Positions 12,775 to 20,494 of a stretch of 20,761 bases of DNA are shown one piece after another (the stretch's first letter is position 1; the number at the start of each line of letters is the position of its first letter). This DNA comes from an uncultured Oscillospiraceae bacterium. GTDB taxonomy: Bacteria > Bacillota > Clostridia > Oscillospirales > Oscillospiraceae. The notes under the pieces are model-generated. The model was given only the letters and a program-made list of their open reading frames with translations, was not told the DNA's origin and searched no databases. The stretch is taken from the NCBI GenBank assembly GCA_934546685.1, contig CAKTEB010000036.1:1-20761 (forward strand), read 5' to 3'. The position numbers were made by a program, and so were the translations under genes.

Positions 12775-13032
12775 TTAAAAAATACCTGCCTGCTTCAGAA
12801 GACGGACGGCCTCGTCGGCATCCTCCTTCCGCACATCGATGCGGTAGAGAATATCCTGAGAGGTGGACTGGCCCACCCGGTCATGTTCCCAGATCCCGCC
12901 GTTGGGACGGGACTTCCAGTTGTCCTTGCAGGGGATCTTATTGGCATCCAGCACGTCCAGGATCGTCCGGCGCACCGCCGGATCATAGCCGGTATAGATG
13001 TTTTCGGAGTTGAAGATGGTCACAGGCTTCAT
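12775..13032 (-). CDS. Small DUF2007-like protein
   Basis: An 85-aa cytoplasmic protein. The start ATG 13032 has AGGAGG 8 nt upstream and an extended -10 promoter behind it. The layout beta-alpha-beta...alpha (VTIFNSENIYTGYDPAVRRTILDVLDANKIP, then DILYRIDVRKEDADEAVRLLKQAGIF) resembles the small DUF2007 'signal-transducing' fold, in which an N-terminal strand and helix precede an IPx turn and the C-terminal strand leads to a DAxxA helix. It is a single-gene unit between two terminated operons. The family is widespread in Firmicutes; no biochemical role is established that I know of. Confidence 0.75.
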   Translation of the reverse strand: MKPVTIFNSENIYTGYDPAVRRTILDVLDANKIPCKDNWKSRPNGGIWEHDRVGQSTSQDILYRIDVRKEDADEAVRLLKQAGIF

Positions 13033-13080
13033 GGTCAGGGCCTCCTATCGTCAGACAGTGAATTTACAGTTTCCTACATA

Positions 13081-13109
13081 ATTATACCATATGGAGAAGC
13101 ACGGCGCAA
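13081..13109 (-). promoter_or_regulatory. Extended -10 promoter of the small leftward gene
   Basis: Minus strand: TGGTATAAT, an extended -10 with a perfect TATAAT at 13086-13081, and a weak -35 TTGCGC (13109-13104) at 17 bp. Confidence 0.55.
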
Positions 13110-13140
13110 CAGCAGTTTAGTGGCCGCAGGTCGCTTTATA

Positions 13141-13169
13141 TTGCACTTTTCGGATAATTCAGGTATACT
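13141..13169 (+). promoter_or_regulatory. Promoter of the RNA methyltransferase/polA unit
   Basis: TTGCAC (13141-13146), a 17-bp spacer and TATACT (13164-13169). The -35 is weak and the -10 is good. The leader is about 45 nt. Confidence 0.5.
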
Positions 13170-13222
13170 AAACGGATAAGATAGACGTACTATGCCACAA
13201 TACCACGATGAGGAGAAAACCA

Positions 13223-14335
13223 ATGACTGAATTTACACTTTCCGTCCCCTGCCTGTTCGGCCTGGAGGGCCTCTGCGCCCAGGAGCTTCGGCGGCTCGAT
13301 ATGAAGGATGTGGCCGCGGAGAACGGCCGGGTGCTGTTCAAGGGGACCTTCGAGGATATCATCCGGGCCAACCTCTGGCTCCGCACCGGGGAGCGGGTGC
13401 TGCTGCGGCTGGCCTCCTTCCCGGCCCACAGCTTTGAGGAACTGTTCCAGGGGGTCTATCATACGCCCCTGGAAGCGATCATCCCCAAGGACGGCGCGTT
13501 CCCGGTGAAGGGCCACTGCCTGGGTTCTCAGCTCCACTCGGTGCCGGACTGCCAGGCCATCATCAAAAAGGCTGCCGCCAAGCGCCTGGGGGAGAAATAC
13601 CATGTGTCCTGGCTGCCGGAGACCGGGAGCCTCTATCAGCTGCAATTTTCCATTATGAAGGATCAGGCGGAGCTGTTCCTGGACACCACCGGCGCGGGAC
13701 TCCATAAGCGGGGCTACCGGGCTGTGGGCAATGACGCGCCTCTGCGGGAGACCCTGGCCGCAGCCATGGTGAACCTTTCCCGGTATCGGGGACGGGATAA
13801 CTTTGTGGATCCCTTCTGCGGCTCCGGCACCATCGCCATCGAGGCGGCCATGATCGCAAAGAACCGTGCTCCAGGCCTTGGACGCAGCTTCTCCTGCCAG
13901 AAGTGGAGTATCAGCAAGGAGGAGCTGTGGCGGCAGGCCCGCAGCGAAGCCCTGGATAAGGAGTTCCGTGGGGACTACCACATTTATGCCTCGGACATTG
14001 ATCCCAAGTCCCTGGCCATTGCCCAGAGCAACGCCAAGAAGGCCGGCATGGAGAAGTACATTACCTTCTCCCAGGCGGATGCCACTCGGCTGGAGCTTCC
14101 GGCGGGCAAGGGCGTTGTTGTCACCAATCCCCCCTACGGCCAGCGGATGCTGGAGCAGCGCCAGGCTCAGCAGCTCCTCCGGAGCTTTGGCCGGGCCGTG
14201 GGCGCCCAGAAGGACTACAGCGTCTATATCATCTCCTCGGAGGAGGAGCTGGAGCGCTACTACGGAAGGCGCTGCAATAAAAAGCGCAAGCTCTACAACG
14301 GCATGATCAAATGCAACCTGTTTATGTATTATTGA
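13223..14335 (+). CDS. THUMP-domain class I SAM-dependent RNA methyltransferase (RlmL/YpsC-like)
   Basis: A 370-aa protein expected to make N2-methylguanosine in 23S rRNA. The start ATG 13223 (MTEFTLSVPCLFGLE) has GAGGAG about 9 nt upstream; the longer frame from 13208 reads through that site. The N-terminal part (1 to about 155) is the ferredoxin-like/THUMP RNA-binding region. The Rossmann methyltransferase carries motif I DPFCGSGT (196-203), IYASDIDPKSLAIAQ (254-268) for SAM ribose binding, and the N-methyltransferase motif TNPPYG (301-306). It corresponds to the N-terminal half of the two-domain E. coli RlmKL, as is usual in Firmicutes. The polA gene follows after 18 bp, probably co-transcribed. 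Confidence 0.9.
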   Translation: MTEFTLSVPCLFGLEGLCAQELRRLDMKDVAAENGRVLFKGTFEDIIRANLWLRTGERVLLRLASFPAHSFEELFQGVYHTPLEAIIPKDGAFPVKGHCLGSQLHSVPDCQAIIKKAAAKRLGEKYHVSWLPETGSLYQLQFSIMKDQAELFLDTTGAGLHKRGYRAVGNDAPLRETLAAAMVNLSRYRGRDNFVDPFCGSGTIAIEAAMIAKNRAPGLGRSFSCQKWSISKEELWRQARSEALDKEFRGDYHIYASDIDPKSLAIAQSNAKKAGMEKYITFSQADATRLELPAGKGVVVTNPPYGQRMLEQRQAQQLLRSFGRAVGAQKDYSVYIISSEEELERYYGRRCNKKRKLYNGMIKCNLFMYY

Positions 14336-14353
14336 TCGGATTGAGGTGATCCC

Positions 14354-16930
14354 ATGAAACTCATGATCCTGGATGGAAACAGCATTGTGAACCGGGCCTT
14401 TTACGGGGTGGGCTATCTGTCCGCCAAGTCCGGCCAGCCCACTGGAGCCATTTTCGGCTTCCTCAATATTATGCAGTCTCTGCTGGATGAGGAAAAGCCC
14501 GATGCCCTGTCGGTGGCCTTCGACGAAAAGGGCCCCACCTTCCGCCATACCGCCTATGAGGGCTATAAGGCCACCCGGAAGCCCATGCCCGAGGATCTGG
14601 CTTCTCAGATGCCGATCCTCAAAGAGATTTTAGGAGCCATGCACATCCCCATGTATTCCCTCCAGGGCTGGGAGGCAGACGATATTCTGGGCACCGTGGG
14701 ACGGATCTGCGGAGAAGAGGGCTGGGACTGCGTGGTGGTCACCGGAGACCGGGACTCCCTGCAGCTGGTGGATGACCATGTGACCGTAAAGCTGGTGACC
14801 ACCAAGGGCGGCCATACCAAGGCAGTGAACTACACCCCGGAGGTATTCCAGCAGGAATACGGCTTCCCGCCCAAGGGCCTCATCGATCTGAAGGCCCTGA
14901 TGGGCGATTCCTCGGACAACTATCCCGGTGTGCCCGGCGTGGGCGAAAAGACCGCCAAGGATCTTATGGCCCGGTTCGGCAGCCTGGACAATGTCTACGC
15001 GCATGCGGAGGATGAGATCCTAAAGCCCGCGGTGCGCCGGAAGCTCCAAGAGGGCAGGGATTCCGCCTATCAGAGTTATGATCTGGCCACCATCCGGTGC
15101 AACGCACCGGTGGAATTCCATCCCCAGAATGACCTTTTGCAGTCCTGGGATCGGTCCAAGGTATTAGAGCAGTTCCGGGCCCTGAGCTTCGGAAAGCTCA
15201 TCGACAAATATCGGCTGCTGGAGGAGGAGCTGCCGGAGCTTCGGGCGGATCTTCCGGCCCTGGAGATCCAGGAGCTCACCACCCCCGAGGAGCTGGACGA
15301 ATTCCGAAAGCTGCTGGAGACGGAGGATACCCTCTATATTGCGGCCAATGAGGATCTCAGTGACCTGGCGGTGTACCTGGGCGGCAAGGCCTATACGGCC
15401 CAGCAGGGGGTGCTGGGCTTTATGGAGTGGCCCCAGCTGCTGGACGGGGTGTTCGCCCCGGCGCGGAATAAGGTGGTACACGACTGCAAGAGCATTATGA
15501 CCCAGCTCCTAGGCCAGGGCCGGGAGATCGGCGGCTTTCAATATGATACGGCCCTGGCGGCCTATCTGCTGGAGCCTGCCCGATCCGGCTACCCCCTGAA
15601 GGAGCTTCTGGAGCGGTACTGCAATCTTCCTATCGAGAACGGCATCGCCGGAGAGGCCGCCGCCATCGCAAAGCTCCATGGGGTGCTGCCGGAACTGGTG
15701 AAAGAGCAGGGCATGGAACGGGTGTATTATGACATCGATCTGCCTCTGTGCCCGGTGCTCTCGGAGATGGAGCATGCGGGGATCCTGGTGGATCGGGATA
15801 CTTTGACGGCCTTTGAGACCATGCTCACGGCCCGGATCTCCGACTGCGAGAATTTGATCTACGGCTACGCCGGGGGCCCCTTTAATATCAACTCCACCAA
15901 GCAGCTGGGGACTCTGCTCTTCGAGACCCTGGGTCTGCCCCACGGGAAAAAGACCAAGTCCGGCTATTCCACCAACATCGACGTGCTGGAGGGGCTCAAG
16001 GACAAGCATCCCATCATCCCCGCCATCATCGACTACCGGATGCTCACCAAGCTGCGCTCCACCTATGCCGAGGGACTTTTGAAGGTCATCGGCTCCGATG
16101 GGCGGATCCACACCACCTTCCAGAACATGGTCACTGCCACGGGACGGCTCAGTTCCACGGATCCCAACCTCCAGAATATTCCGGTGCGCACGGAGCTGGG
16201 GGGCGAGATCCGAAAGATGTTTGTGCCCGCCCAGGGCTGTGTACTGGTGGACGCGGACTACAGCCAGATCGAGCTGCGGGTGCTCAGTGATATCGCCGAC
16301 GACAAGACCATGCAGGAGGCCTTCCGCTCCGGGGAGGACTTTCACACCCTGACTGCGGCTACGGTATTCGGCGTCAGCCCCGCTGAGGTCACGCCTCAGA
16401 TGCGCCGCAGCGCCAAGGCGGTGAACTTCGGCATCGTCTACGGTATCTCCGATTTCTCCCTGGCGGGGGATATCGGCGTGAGCCGGAAGGAGGCCCGGGC
16501 CTATATCGACGGCTATCTGGGCCACTACACCGGCGTTCAGGCGTATATGAAGGACGTGGTGGCAAAGGCCAAGGAGACCGGCTATGTGGAGACCAGCTAT
16601 GGCCGCCGCAGGAGTCTGCCGGAGCTGAAAAGCACCAACTTCAATATCCGCTCCGGGGCCGAGCGCATGGCCCTGAATACCCCCATCCAGGGCACCGCGG
16701 CGGATATCATCAAGCTGGCTATGATCCGGGTGCGGGAGCGCATGAAAAAGGAAGGCCTTGCAGCGCGTCTGGTGCTCCAGGTCCACGATGAACTGATCGT
16801 GGAATGCCCGGAGACCGAGGCGGAGCGGGTCATGGCCCTGGTCACCGAGGAGATGACCAATGCCGCCCAGCTGAAAGTGCCCCTGGTAGCCGACGCCCAT
16901 ATGGGAAAAAGCTGGTACGAGGCAAAGTAA
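14354..16930 (+). CDS. polA: DNA polymerase I
   Basis: An 858-aa repair and primer-removal polymerase. Start ATG 14354 sits just after GAGGTGATC (14343-14351), nearly the full anti-Shine-Dalgarno complement. Residues 1 to about 290 are the 5' nuclease, with acidic residues in ILDGNS (5-10), GWEADD (105-110) and TGDRDS (130-135), and the helix-hairpin-helix VPGVGEKTA (193-201). About 300-430 is the 3'-5' exonuclease domain, which looks inactive: the region around LYIAANED lacks the DxE motif, leaving only Asp398 at the E. coli Asp424 position. The polymerase motifs are intact: DADYSQIELR (633-642, catalytic Asp635), RRSAKAVNFGIVYG (684-697, with Lys688, Phe692 and Tyr696), and VHDE (810-813, Asp812). 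Lack of proofreading is common in Gram-positive PolA. Confidence 0.98.
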   Translation: MKLMILDGNSIVNRAFYGVGYLSAKSGQPTGAIFGFLNIMQSLLDEEKPDALSVAFDEKGPTFRHTAYEGYKATRKPMPEDLASQMPILKEILGAMHIPMYSLQGWEADDILGTVGRICGEEGWDCVVVTGDRDSLQLVDDHVTVKLVTTKGGHTKAVNYTPEVFQQEYGFPPKGLIDLKALMGDSSDNYPGVPGVGEKTAKDLMARFGSLDNVYAHAEDEILKPAVRRKLQEGRDSAYQSYDLATIRCNAPVEFHPQNDLLQSWDRSKVLEQFRALSFGKLIDKYRLLEEELPELRADLPALEIQELTTPEELDEFRKLLETEDTLYIAANEDLSDLAVYLGGKAYTAQQGVLGFMEWPQLLDGVFAPARNKVVHDCKSIMTQLLGQGREIGGFQYDTALAAYLLEPARSGYPLKELLERYCNLPIENGIAGEAAAIAKLHGVLPELVKEQGMERVYYDIDLPLCPVLSEMEHAGILVDRDTLTAFETMLTARISDCENLIYGYAGGPFNINSTKQLGTLLFETLGLPHGKKTKSGYSTNIDVLEGLKDKHPIIPAIIDYRMLTKLRSTYAEGLLKVIGSDGRIHTTFQNMVTATGRLSSTDPNLQNIPVRTELGGEIRKMFVPAQGCVLVDADYSQIELRVLSDIADDKTMQEAFRSGEDFHTLTAATVFGVSPAEVTPQMRRSAKAVNFGIVYGISDFSLAGDIGVSRKEARAYIDGYLGHYTGVQAYMKDVVAKAKETGYVETSYGRRRSLPELKSTNFNIRSGAERMALNTPIQGTAADIIKLAMIRVRERMKKEGLAARLVLQVHDELIVECPETEAERVMALVTEEMTNAAQLKVPLVADAHMGKSWYEAK

Positions 16931-16940
16931 AAGATCACAG

Positions 16941-16971
16941 CACCGCAGGAGGTCGTTGAGCCCCTGCGGTG
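16941..16971 (+). terminator. Terminator after polA
   Basis: A perfect 9-bp stem, CACCGCAGG (16941-16949) and CCTGCGGTG (16963-16971), has a 13-nt loop and is followed by TTCCCTT. It lies 10 bp beyond the polA stop codon. Confidence 0.6.
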
Positions 16972-17020
16972 TTCCCTTAACAAAGGGCAAGAATTGACCC
17001 TTGGGGATTAGAAATGATGC

Positions 17021-17049
17021 TTGCCGGGCCGCGGGATTTGCGCTATGAT
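17021..17049 (+). promoter_or_regulatory. Promoter of the beta-helix gene
   Basis: TTGCCG (17021-17026), a 17-bp spacer, TATGAT (17044-17049). The leader is about 80 nt and contains an AAGCG/CGCTT inverted repeat (about 17079-17111) before the weak AAGAAGG ribosome-binding site at 17123-17129. Confidence 0.5.
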
Positions 17050-17137
17050 ATAGTTAGCTTGCTGACAGTACGACTGCAAAGCGTCTGAAGGCGGAACACT
17101 GGCAATTCGCTTCATAACTAGAAAGAAGGTTTTTACT

Positions 17138-18523
17138 ATGGCACAGATCAAAGGACTGGATCCGGTGCTGGTACCCCGGATCCCCTATGTACCCATCGAG
17201 CCCTGGGACTGGTTCAAGGAGAACGGTATAGAGGACAAGATGGGCGGGCCTCCTCCCATGGGCGACGGCCCGGTGATGACCCCCTCCGTCTATATCAAGG
17301 ACGGAAAGCGCGTGGAGGGCCACGATGCCACCCTGTATGGCGGCGATATCACTGACACCACTGCTGAGGATGTGCGCATCGTCTCCTATGACGGCACGGT
17401 AGGCGGCATTTACGCCGAGGGCGCCGGTACGGATTATACCGTGGAGGGCGCTGTGATTTCCCTGTCCGGCGATGGCCAGGGCTTGGGCGAGAAATCCGCG
17501 GGCGCGGGCGTCTCGGATCACGCAAAGCTGACCCTGAAGGACTGCCTGGTGGATGTGAACGGTCTCAGCCGTACCGCCACCTCTGCCAGCGGCGGCAGTG
17601 TGCTGAAGGTCTACGATTCCATTCTGGTGAGCCATGGCGCGCCCTACGGTGCGGATTGCCCCGGTGAGCCTCCGAAGATGAATCCCCCGGCTCCTCTGGA
17701 GATCCAGGGCAACAACCGTACCCATTGCACGGTGCAGAATTCCTACAGCTACTTCTACAATTCCCTGATCTCCTGCGACGGCTGGGCGGCACTGTCCACC
17801 GACGCCTCTGCGGGCTTTGTCTATCTGGAGGCCAACGACTGCAAGGTGGTTGCCACCAAGTCCGGCTACGGCGCTTATGCAGATTGGGGCTGCCATGATG
17901 TGTTTAACGACTGCAAATTCGACGTGGCCTGCCAGGCCGCCATTGTGGCCGGTGAAGCCAGCGTGAAGTTCACGGGCTGCGAGCTGAAGTGCGGTACCTA
18001 TCTGTCCCTGATGCACTGCGTCATGGGCCGCCACACCGAGGTGGGCGAGCTGAGCCTTACAGACTGCGATGTGAAGACCGGCAAGACCGCCATTGAGGTT
18101 CACGGCCAGAACGTGGAGGTCACCCTGGACAACTGCAACATCGTCACTGGCGGTGCGCTGATGCGCACCTGCAGGAATGCCGATCCCAACGCGGCCCGGG
18201 TCAATGGCCGTCCCACTCCCGGCGATGAGCTGAGAATGCGGGATATGTCCGTCACCGGCGACATCCTCCATGAGGATCCCGAGCGGGACTGCCGGGTATA
18301 CATGACCTCCACCTGCCTCACCGGCGCCATCCAGAACGCCTATGTGTCCATGGATCAGGGCAGCCGCTGGTATGCTACCGGCGACTCCAAGGTGATCCTG
18401 TCCGGCGAAGTGGAGACTGCCCAGATCGACGCTCCCACAGGCGTGACCATCCAGGCCAAGGCCGCCACCGGCGCTGGGGAATACACCCTGGCCTCCGGCG
18501 GCAAGCTGGTAATTGAAGCCTGA
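17138..18523 (+). CDS. Cytoplasmic right-handed beta-helix protein
   Basis: A 461-aa protein with no signal peptide, membrane segment or sorting motif. From about residue 65 to 440 it shows short repeated strand-turn units with inward Cys, Asn and hydrophobic positions (for example LTLKDCLVDVNG, VYLEANDCKVVAT, VKFTGCELKCGT, LSLTDCDVKTG, VTLDNCNIVTGG), the pattern of a right-handed parallel beta-helix such as pectate-lyase-like folds. The N-terminal 60 residues are Pro-rich (VPRIPYVPIEPWDWF, then MGGPPPMGDGPV at 35-46) and not part of the helix. No catalytic motif of known polysaccharide lyases or hydrolases is visible. Beta-helix proteins are usually secreted, so an apparently cytoplasmic one stands out. 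It has its own promoter and a strong terminator, between polA and a membrane protein gene. Its function is unknown. A Gly/Pro link to the SnoaL-like/flavoenzyme set is suggestive only. Confidence 0.8.
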   Translation: MAQIKGLDPVLVPRIPYVPIEPWDWFKENGIEDKMGGPPPMGDGPVMTPSVYIKDGKRVEGHDATLYGGDITDTTAEDVRIVSYDGTVGGIYAEGAGTDYTVEGAVISLSGDGQGLGEKSAGAGVSDHAKLTLKDCLVDVNGLSRTATSASGGSVLKVYDSILVSHGAPYGADCPGEPPKMNPPAPLEIQGNNRTHCTVQNSYSYFYNSLISCDGWAALSTDASAGFVYLEANDCKVVATKSGYGAYADWGCHDVFNDCKFDVACQAAIVAGEASVKFTGCELKCGTYLSLMHCVMGRHTEVGELSLTDCDVKTGKTAIEVHGQNVEVTLDNCNIVTGGALMRTCRNADPNAARVNGRPTPGDELRMRDMSVTGDILHEDPERDCRVYMTSTCLTGAIQNAYVSMDQGSRWYATGDSKVILSGEVETAQIDAPTGVTIQAKAATGAGEYTLASGGKLVIEA

Positions 18524-18540
18524 TCCCGTTGTAAAAAACG

Positions 18541-18569
18541 AACTCCCTCTCTGTTTTGGAGAGGGAGTT
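18541..18569. terminator. Bidirectional terminator, beta-helix gene and Gx transporter
   Basis: A perfect 11-bp stem, AACTCCCTCTC (18541-18551) and GAGAGGGAGTT (18559-18569), with a 7-nt loop. Rightward it continues TTTTG; leftward it continues CGTTTTTTAC. Both directions have U tracts, as expected between convergent genes. Confidence 0.88.
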
Positions 18570-18573
18570 TTTG

Positions 18574-19074
18574 TCATTTCAGAATCCTTTTCAGACGCGC
18601 GGCCAAAATGCCGCCCAGCAGTCCTACGGCACATCCCGCACCCAGGCCGCAGAGCAGCAGCACCGGCAGATAGGCCAGCAGCCCGGCGGTCTCCAGCACG
18701 ACGGCTGCCACCAGCAGCTGGCCAAGGTTGTGGAACAGCCCGCCCATCACGGACACAAAGACGATACTGCACTGCTTTTTCAGCACCAGCATCACCAGAT
18801 AGCTGAGAATCCCGCCGGACAGGGCATAGAAAAAGGAAAAGGCGTTGCCGAACAGAAACGTAGAGAGCAGGATCTTGAGAAGACACAGCATCGCGCCGGG
18901 CCCGGGGCCCAGCAGATATAGCCCCATGAGCACGCTCAGATTGGCAAGGCCCAGCTTCGCCCCAGGCAGGGCGGCAGAGACCGGAATCATGGAATCGATC
19001 CAGGAGAGCACCAGCGCCACGGCCCCCAGCATAGCCAGCGTGGTGATGCGTCCTGTTTTACTGTGCCACTGCAT
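18574..19074 (-). CDS. Gx transporter family membrane protein
   Basis: A 166-aa protein with about five transmembrane helices: MLGAVALVLSWIDSMI, LSVLMGLYLLGPGPGAMLCLLKILL, FFYALSGGILSYLVMLVL, HNLGQLLVAAVVL and VLLLCGLGAGCAVGLLGGILA. The segments PGAKLGLANL and FLFGNAFSFFYALSGG are typical of the family formerly called heptaprenyl diphosphate synthase component I. That old name is misleading; it looks like a small-molecule transporter resembling ECF S components. The start ATG 19074 (MQWHSKTG) is chosen because of GAGGAGGAGG 6 nt upstream; an upstream ATG at 19095 has no site. It overlaps the NusG-II gene by 17 bp, a common pairing in Clostridia. The substrate is unknown. Confidence 0.85.
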   Translation of the reverse strand: MQWHSKTGRITTLAMLGAVALVLSWIDSMIPVSAALPGAKLGLANLSVLMGLYLLGPGPGAMLCLLKILLSTFLFGNAFSFFYALSGGILSYLVMLVLKKQCSIVFVSVMGGLFHNLGQLLVAAVVLETAGLLAYLPVLLLCGLGAGCAVGLLGGILAARLKRILK

Positions 19075-19420
19075 CGAAGCCCTCCTCCTCATCACTGGAT
19101 ACGGTCAGAATGATCCGGGCGGGCAGGCAGACGATCTGTTCCCCGGAGCGGGAAATAGCGCTGTGGTGCTGGCAGATCAGATCCGGGCAGGTGGAATCCT
19201 CCACATGAGCCTTGCCATTCTCGATGACCATGGTCAGAGAAAAGCCGTCATGGCCGGTGAGGCGCAGCGTGCGATCCTGATTCAGTCCATATGTTCCGGT
19301 CTGCTTTCCGTCCACAGTGACGGTGACTGTGCTGCCGGAGGGCTTGGGCCACAGGACCCAAATGACCAGAATGGCGGCCAGCAGCGCCACCAGAATGATC
19401 TCGCGCTTCCGAGGCTTCAT
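19058..19420 (-). CDS. NusG domain II-containing membrane-anchored protein
   Basis: A 120-aa protein. The start ATG 19420 (MKPRKREIILVALLAAILV) follows CAGGAGG with 8 nt spacing. Residues 8-25 are one transmembrane helix after a positive N-terminus, so the remainder should be outside the cell. The outer part is a small beta domain of the NusG domain II type: VTVTVDGKQTGTYGL, FSLTMVIENGKAHVEDSTCPDLICQHHSAISRSGEQIVCLPARIILTV. The two Cys in CPDLIC and one in VCLP are typical of this stand-alone family, which occurs beside Gx transporters and FMN-transfer or Rnf-type genes. It overlaps the downstream Gx transporter by 17 bp and so is probably translationally coupled to it. Confidence 0.88.
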   Translation of the reverse strand: MKPRKREIILVALLAAILVIWVLWPKPSGSTVTVTVDGKQTGTYGLNQDRTLRLTGHDGFSLTMVIENGKAHVEDSTCPDLICQHHSAISRSGEQIVCLPARIILTVSSDEEEGFDAVAQ

Positions 19421-19464
19421 AGGCTGGCCTCCTGAGGCTTGGACTGGGGAGAAAGACGGTTCAT
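19417..19464 (-). CDS. Possible 15-aa leader ORF before the NusG-II gene
   Basis: ATG 19464 follows GGAGG with 5 nt spacing and opens a short frame, MNRLSPQSKPQEASL. Its TGA overlaps the start of the NusG-II gene (ATGA). The arrangement suits translational coupling. It may instead be a remnant or chance, since it resembles no known peptide. Confidence 0.3.
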   Translation of the reverse strand: MNRLSPQSKPQEASL

Positions 19465-19487
19465 AGAATCCTCCAAGGGTGAGAGTC

Positions 19488-19520
19488 AGAAAAAGCCGTG
19501 TCTCCGGAGAGACACGGCTT
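19488..19520 (-). terminator. Terminator of the cupin/SDR unit
   Basis: A perfect 12-bp stem, AAGCCGTGTCTC (19493-19504) and GAGACACGGCTT (19509-19520), with a CGGA tetraloop, followed leftward by TTTTTCTGA. A textbook intrinsic terminator 25 bp beyond the SDR stop codon. Confidence 0.9.
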
Positions 19521-19545
19521 GGCATTTCTAAGGTTGATCCGCAGA

Positions 19546-20418
19546 TTACGAAGTAGCAACCAGGCCGCCATCGGGATAGATGGTGGTAGCGGTGACCATG
19601 TCGGAAGCGGCGGAAGCCAGGAAGATAGCGGGGCCGACAACGTCGATCTCGTAGCCGATACGCATAGCGGGCAGAGAACCAGCAATGCCGTTACGAACAT
19701 TCTCATCGGGGGGCAGAATGCCGACCATCATGGGAGTGTAGGTAATGGTGGGGCCGATGGCGTTGACCTGAACGTTAGGACGCAGGTCAGCAGCGAAAGC
19801 CTTGGTCAGCATCTCGACAGCACCCTTGGTGGTGTTGTAGGGAACGTTGCCGCCGCCGCCGTTAGCCACGGCACGGATGCCACGGACGGAACCGAAGTTG
19901 ATGATCTTGCCATAGCCCTTGTTGGTGTTGGCCTGGCCAGCCTCGGGAGCAACATACTCGTCACCCTCCAGGTTGTTGTTCTTCATCCAGTTGCCGAAGT
20001 ACTTGCAGGTCAGCATCAGAGAGGTGATGTTGGTGTGCAGCATCTTCTCAAAGAAATCGGTGTCGATCTCCCAGGACCACATCTTCTTGTTGATGCCCTG
20101 AGCGTTGACCAGGATATCGCAGCCGCCCAGACCGTCGGGGCCAGTGACCTCGGCCAGAGCCTTCTTCACGAACTCCTCGTCACCAGCGTCGCCGGCGATG
20201 TACATGACCTTAACGCCGGGAGCAGCAGCAGCCTCGATCTTAGCCTTAGCAACCTCGAGCTTCTCAACGCTACGGGAAGAAATGCAGACGGAGCAGCCGT
20301 TTGCAGCATAACCAGCAGCGATAGCCTCACCGAAGCCGCCTGCGCCGCCGAAAATCATTGCCTTCTTACCAGAGATGTCGAACATCTTGGTCAGATCGCC
20401 ATTATAAACCTTGGGCAT
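19546..20418 (-). CDS. SDR family NAD(P)-dependent oxidoreductase
   Basis: A 290-aa classical short-chain dehydrogenase/reductase. The start ATG 20418 (MPKVYNGDLTKMF) has AAGGAG 9 nt upstream; the TTG at 20427 directly abuts that site and is unlikely. The cofactor loop is GGAGGFG (24-30). Next come NAQG (105-108) in place of the usual NNAG, Asn130 in HTNITS, and the catalytic Ser177 (NFGSVRG), Tyr194 and Lys198 (YNTTK). A Gly-rich stretch (ANGGGGNVP, 185-193) between Ser and Tyr and an insert at about 146-168 (KNNNLEGDEYVAPEAGQ) would shape the substrate pocket. The C-terminus YPDGGLVATS is typical. Codon choice (GCT, GGT, CGT rich) is unlike most neighbours and suggests high expression. It follows the cupin gene by 76 bp and ends at a strong terminator. 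Likely a hydroxyl/ketone oxidoreductase; the substrate is unknown. Confidence 0.92.
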   Translation of the reverse strand: MPKVYNGDLTKMFDISGKKAMIFGGAGGFGEAIAAGYAANGCSVCISSRSVEKLEVAKAKIEAAAAPGVKVMYIAGDAGDEEFVKKALAEVTGPDGLGGCDILVNAQGINKKMWSWEIDTDFFEKMLHTNITSLMLTCKYFGNWMKNNNLEGDEYVAPEAGQANTNKGYGKIINFGSVRGIRAVANGGGGNVPYNTTKGAVEMLTKAFAADLRPNVQVNAIGPTITYTPMMVGILPPDENVRNGIAGSLPAMRIGYEIDVVGPAIFLASAASDMVTATTIYPDGGLVATS

Positions 20419-20433
20419 TATAAACAACTCCTT

Positions 20434-20467
20434 ATTAGTATGTTAGTATTCAAAGCCGGATACCGGC
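20434..20467 (-). promoter_or_regulatory. Cupin-SDR intergenic region with small hairpin and repeats
   Basis: The 76-bp gap holds a 5-bp hairpin GCCGG-ATA-CCGGC (20455-20467) and a tandem TTAGTAT repeat (20435-20441 and 20443-20449) just upstream of the SDR ribosome-binding site. No good promoter is visible, so the two genes are probably co-transcribed and the hairpin may be an RNA processing or stability site. Confidence 0.3.
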
Positions 20468-20494
20468 AGATGAATCAAAAGCTAAAACCTGCGA

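Noticed and set aside
17054..18886. Long open frame on the minus strand opposite the beta-helix gene
   Set aside because: It spans two genes and a strong bidirectional terminator, has no ribosome-binding site, and its His/Gly/Ala-rich translation is what antisense of GC-rich coding DNA gives.
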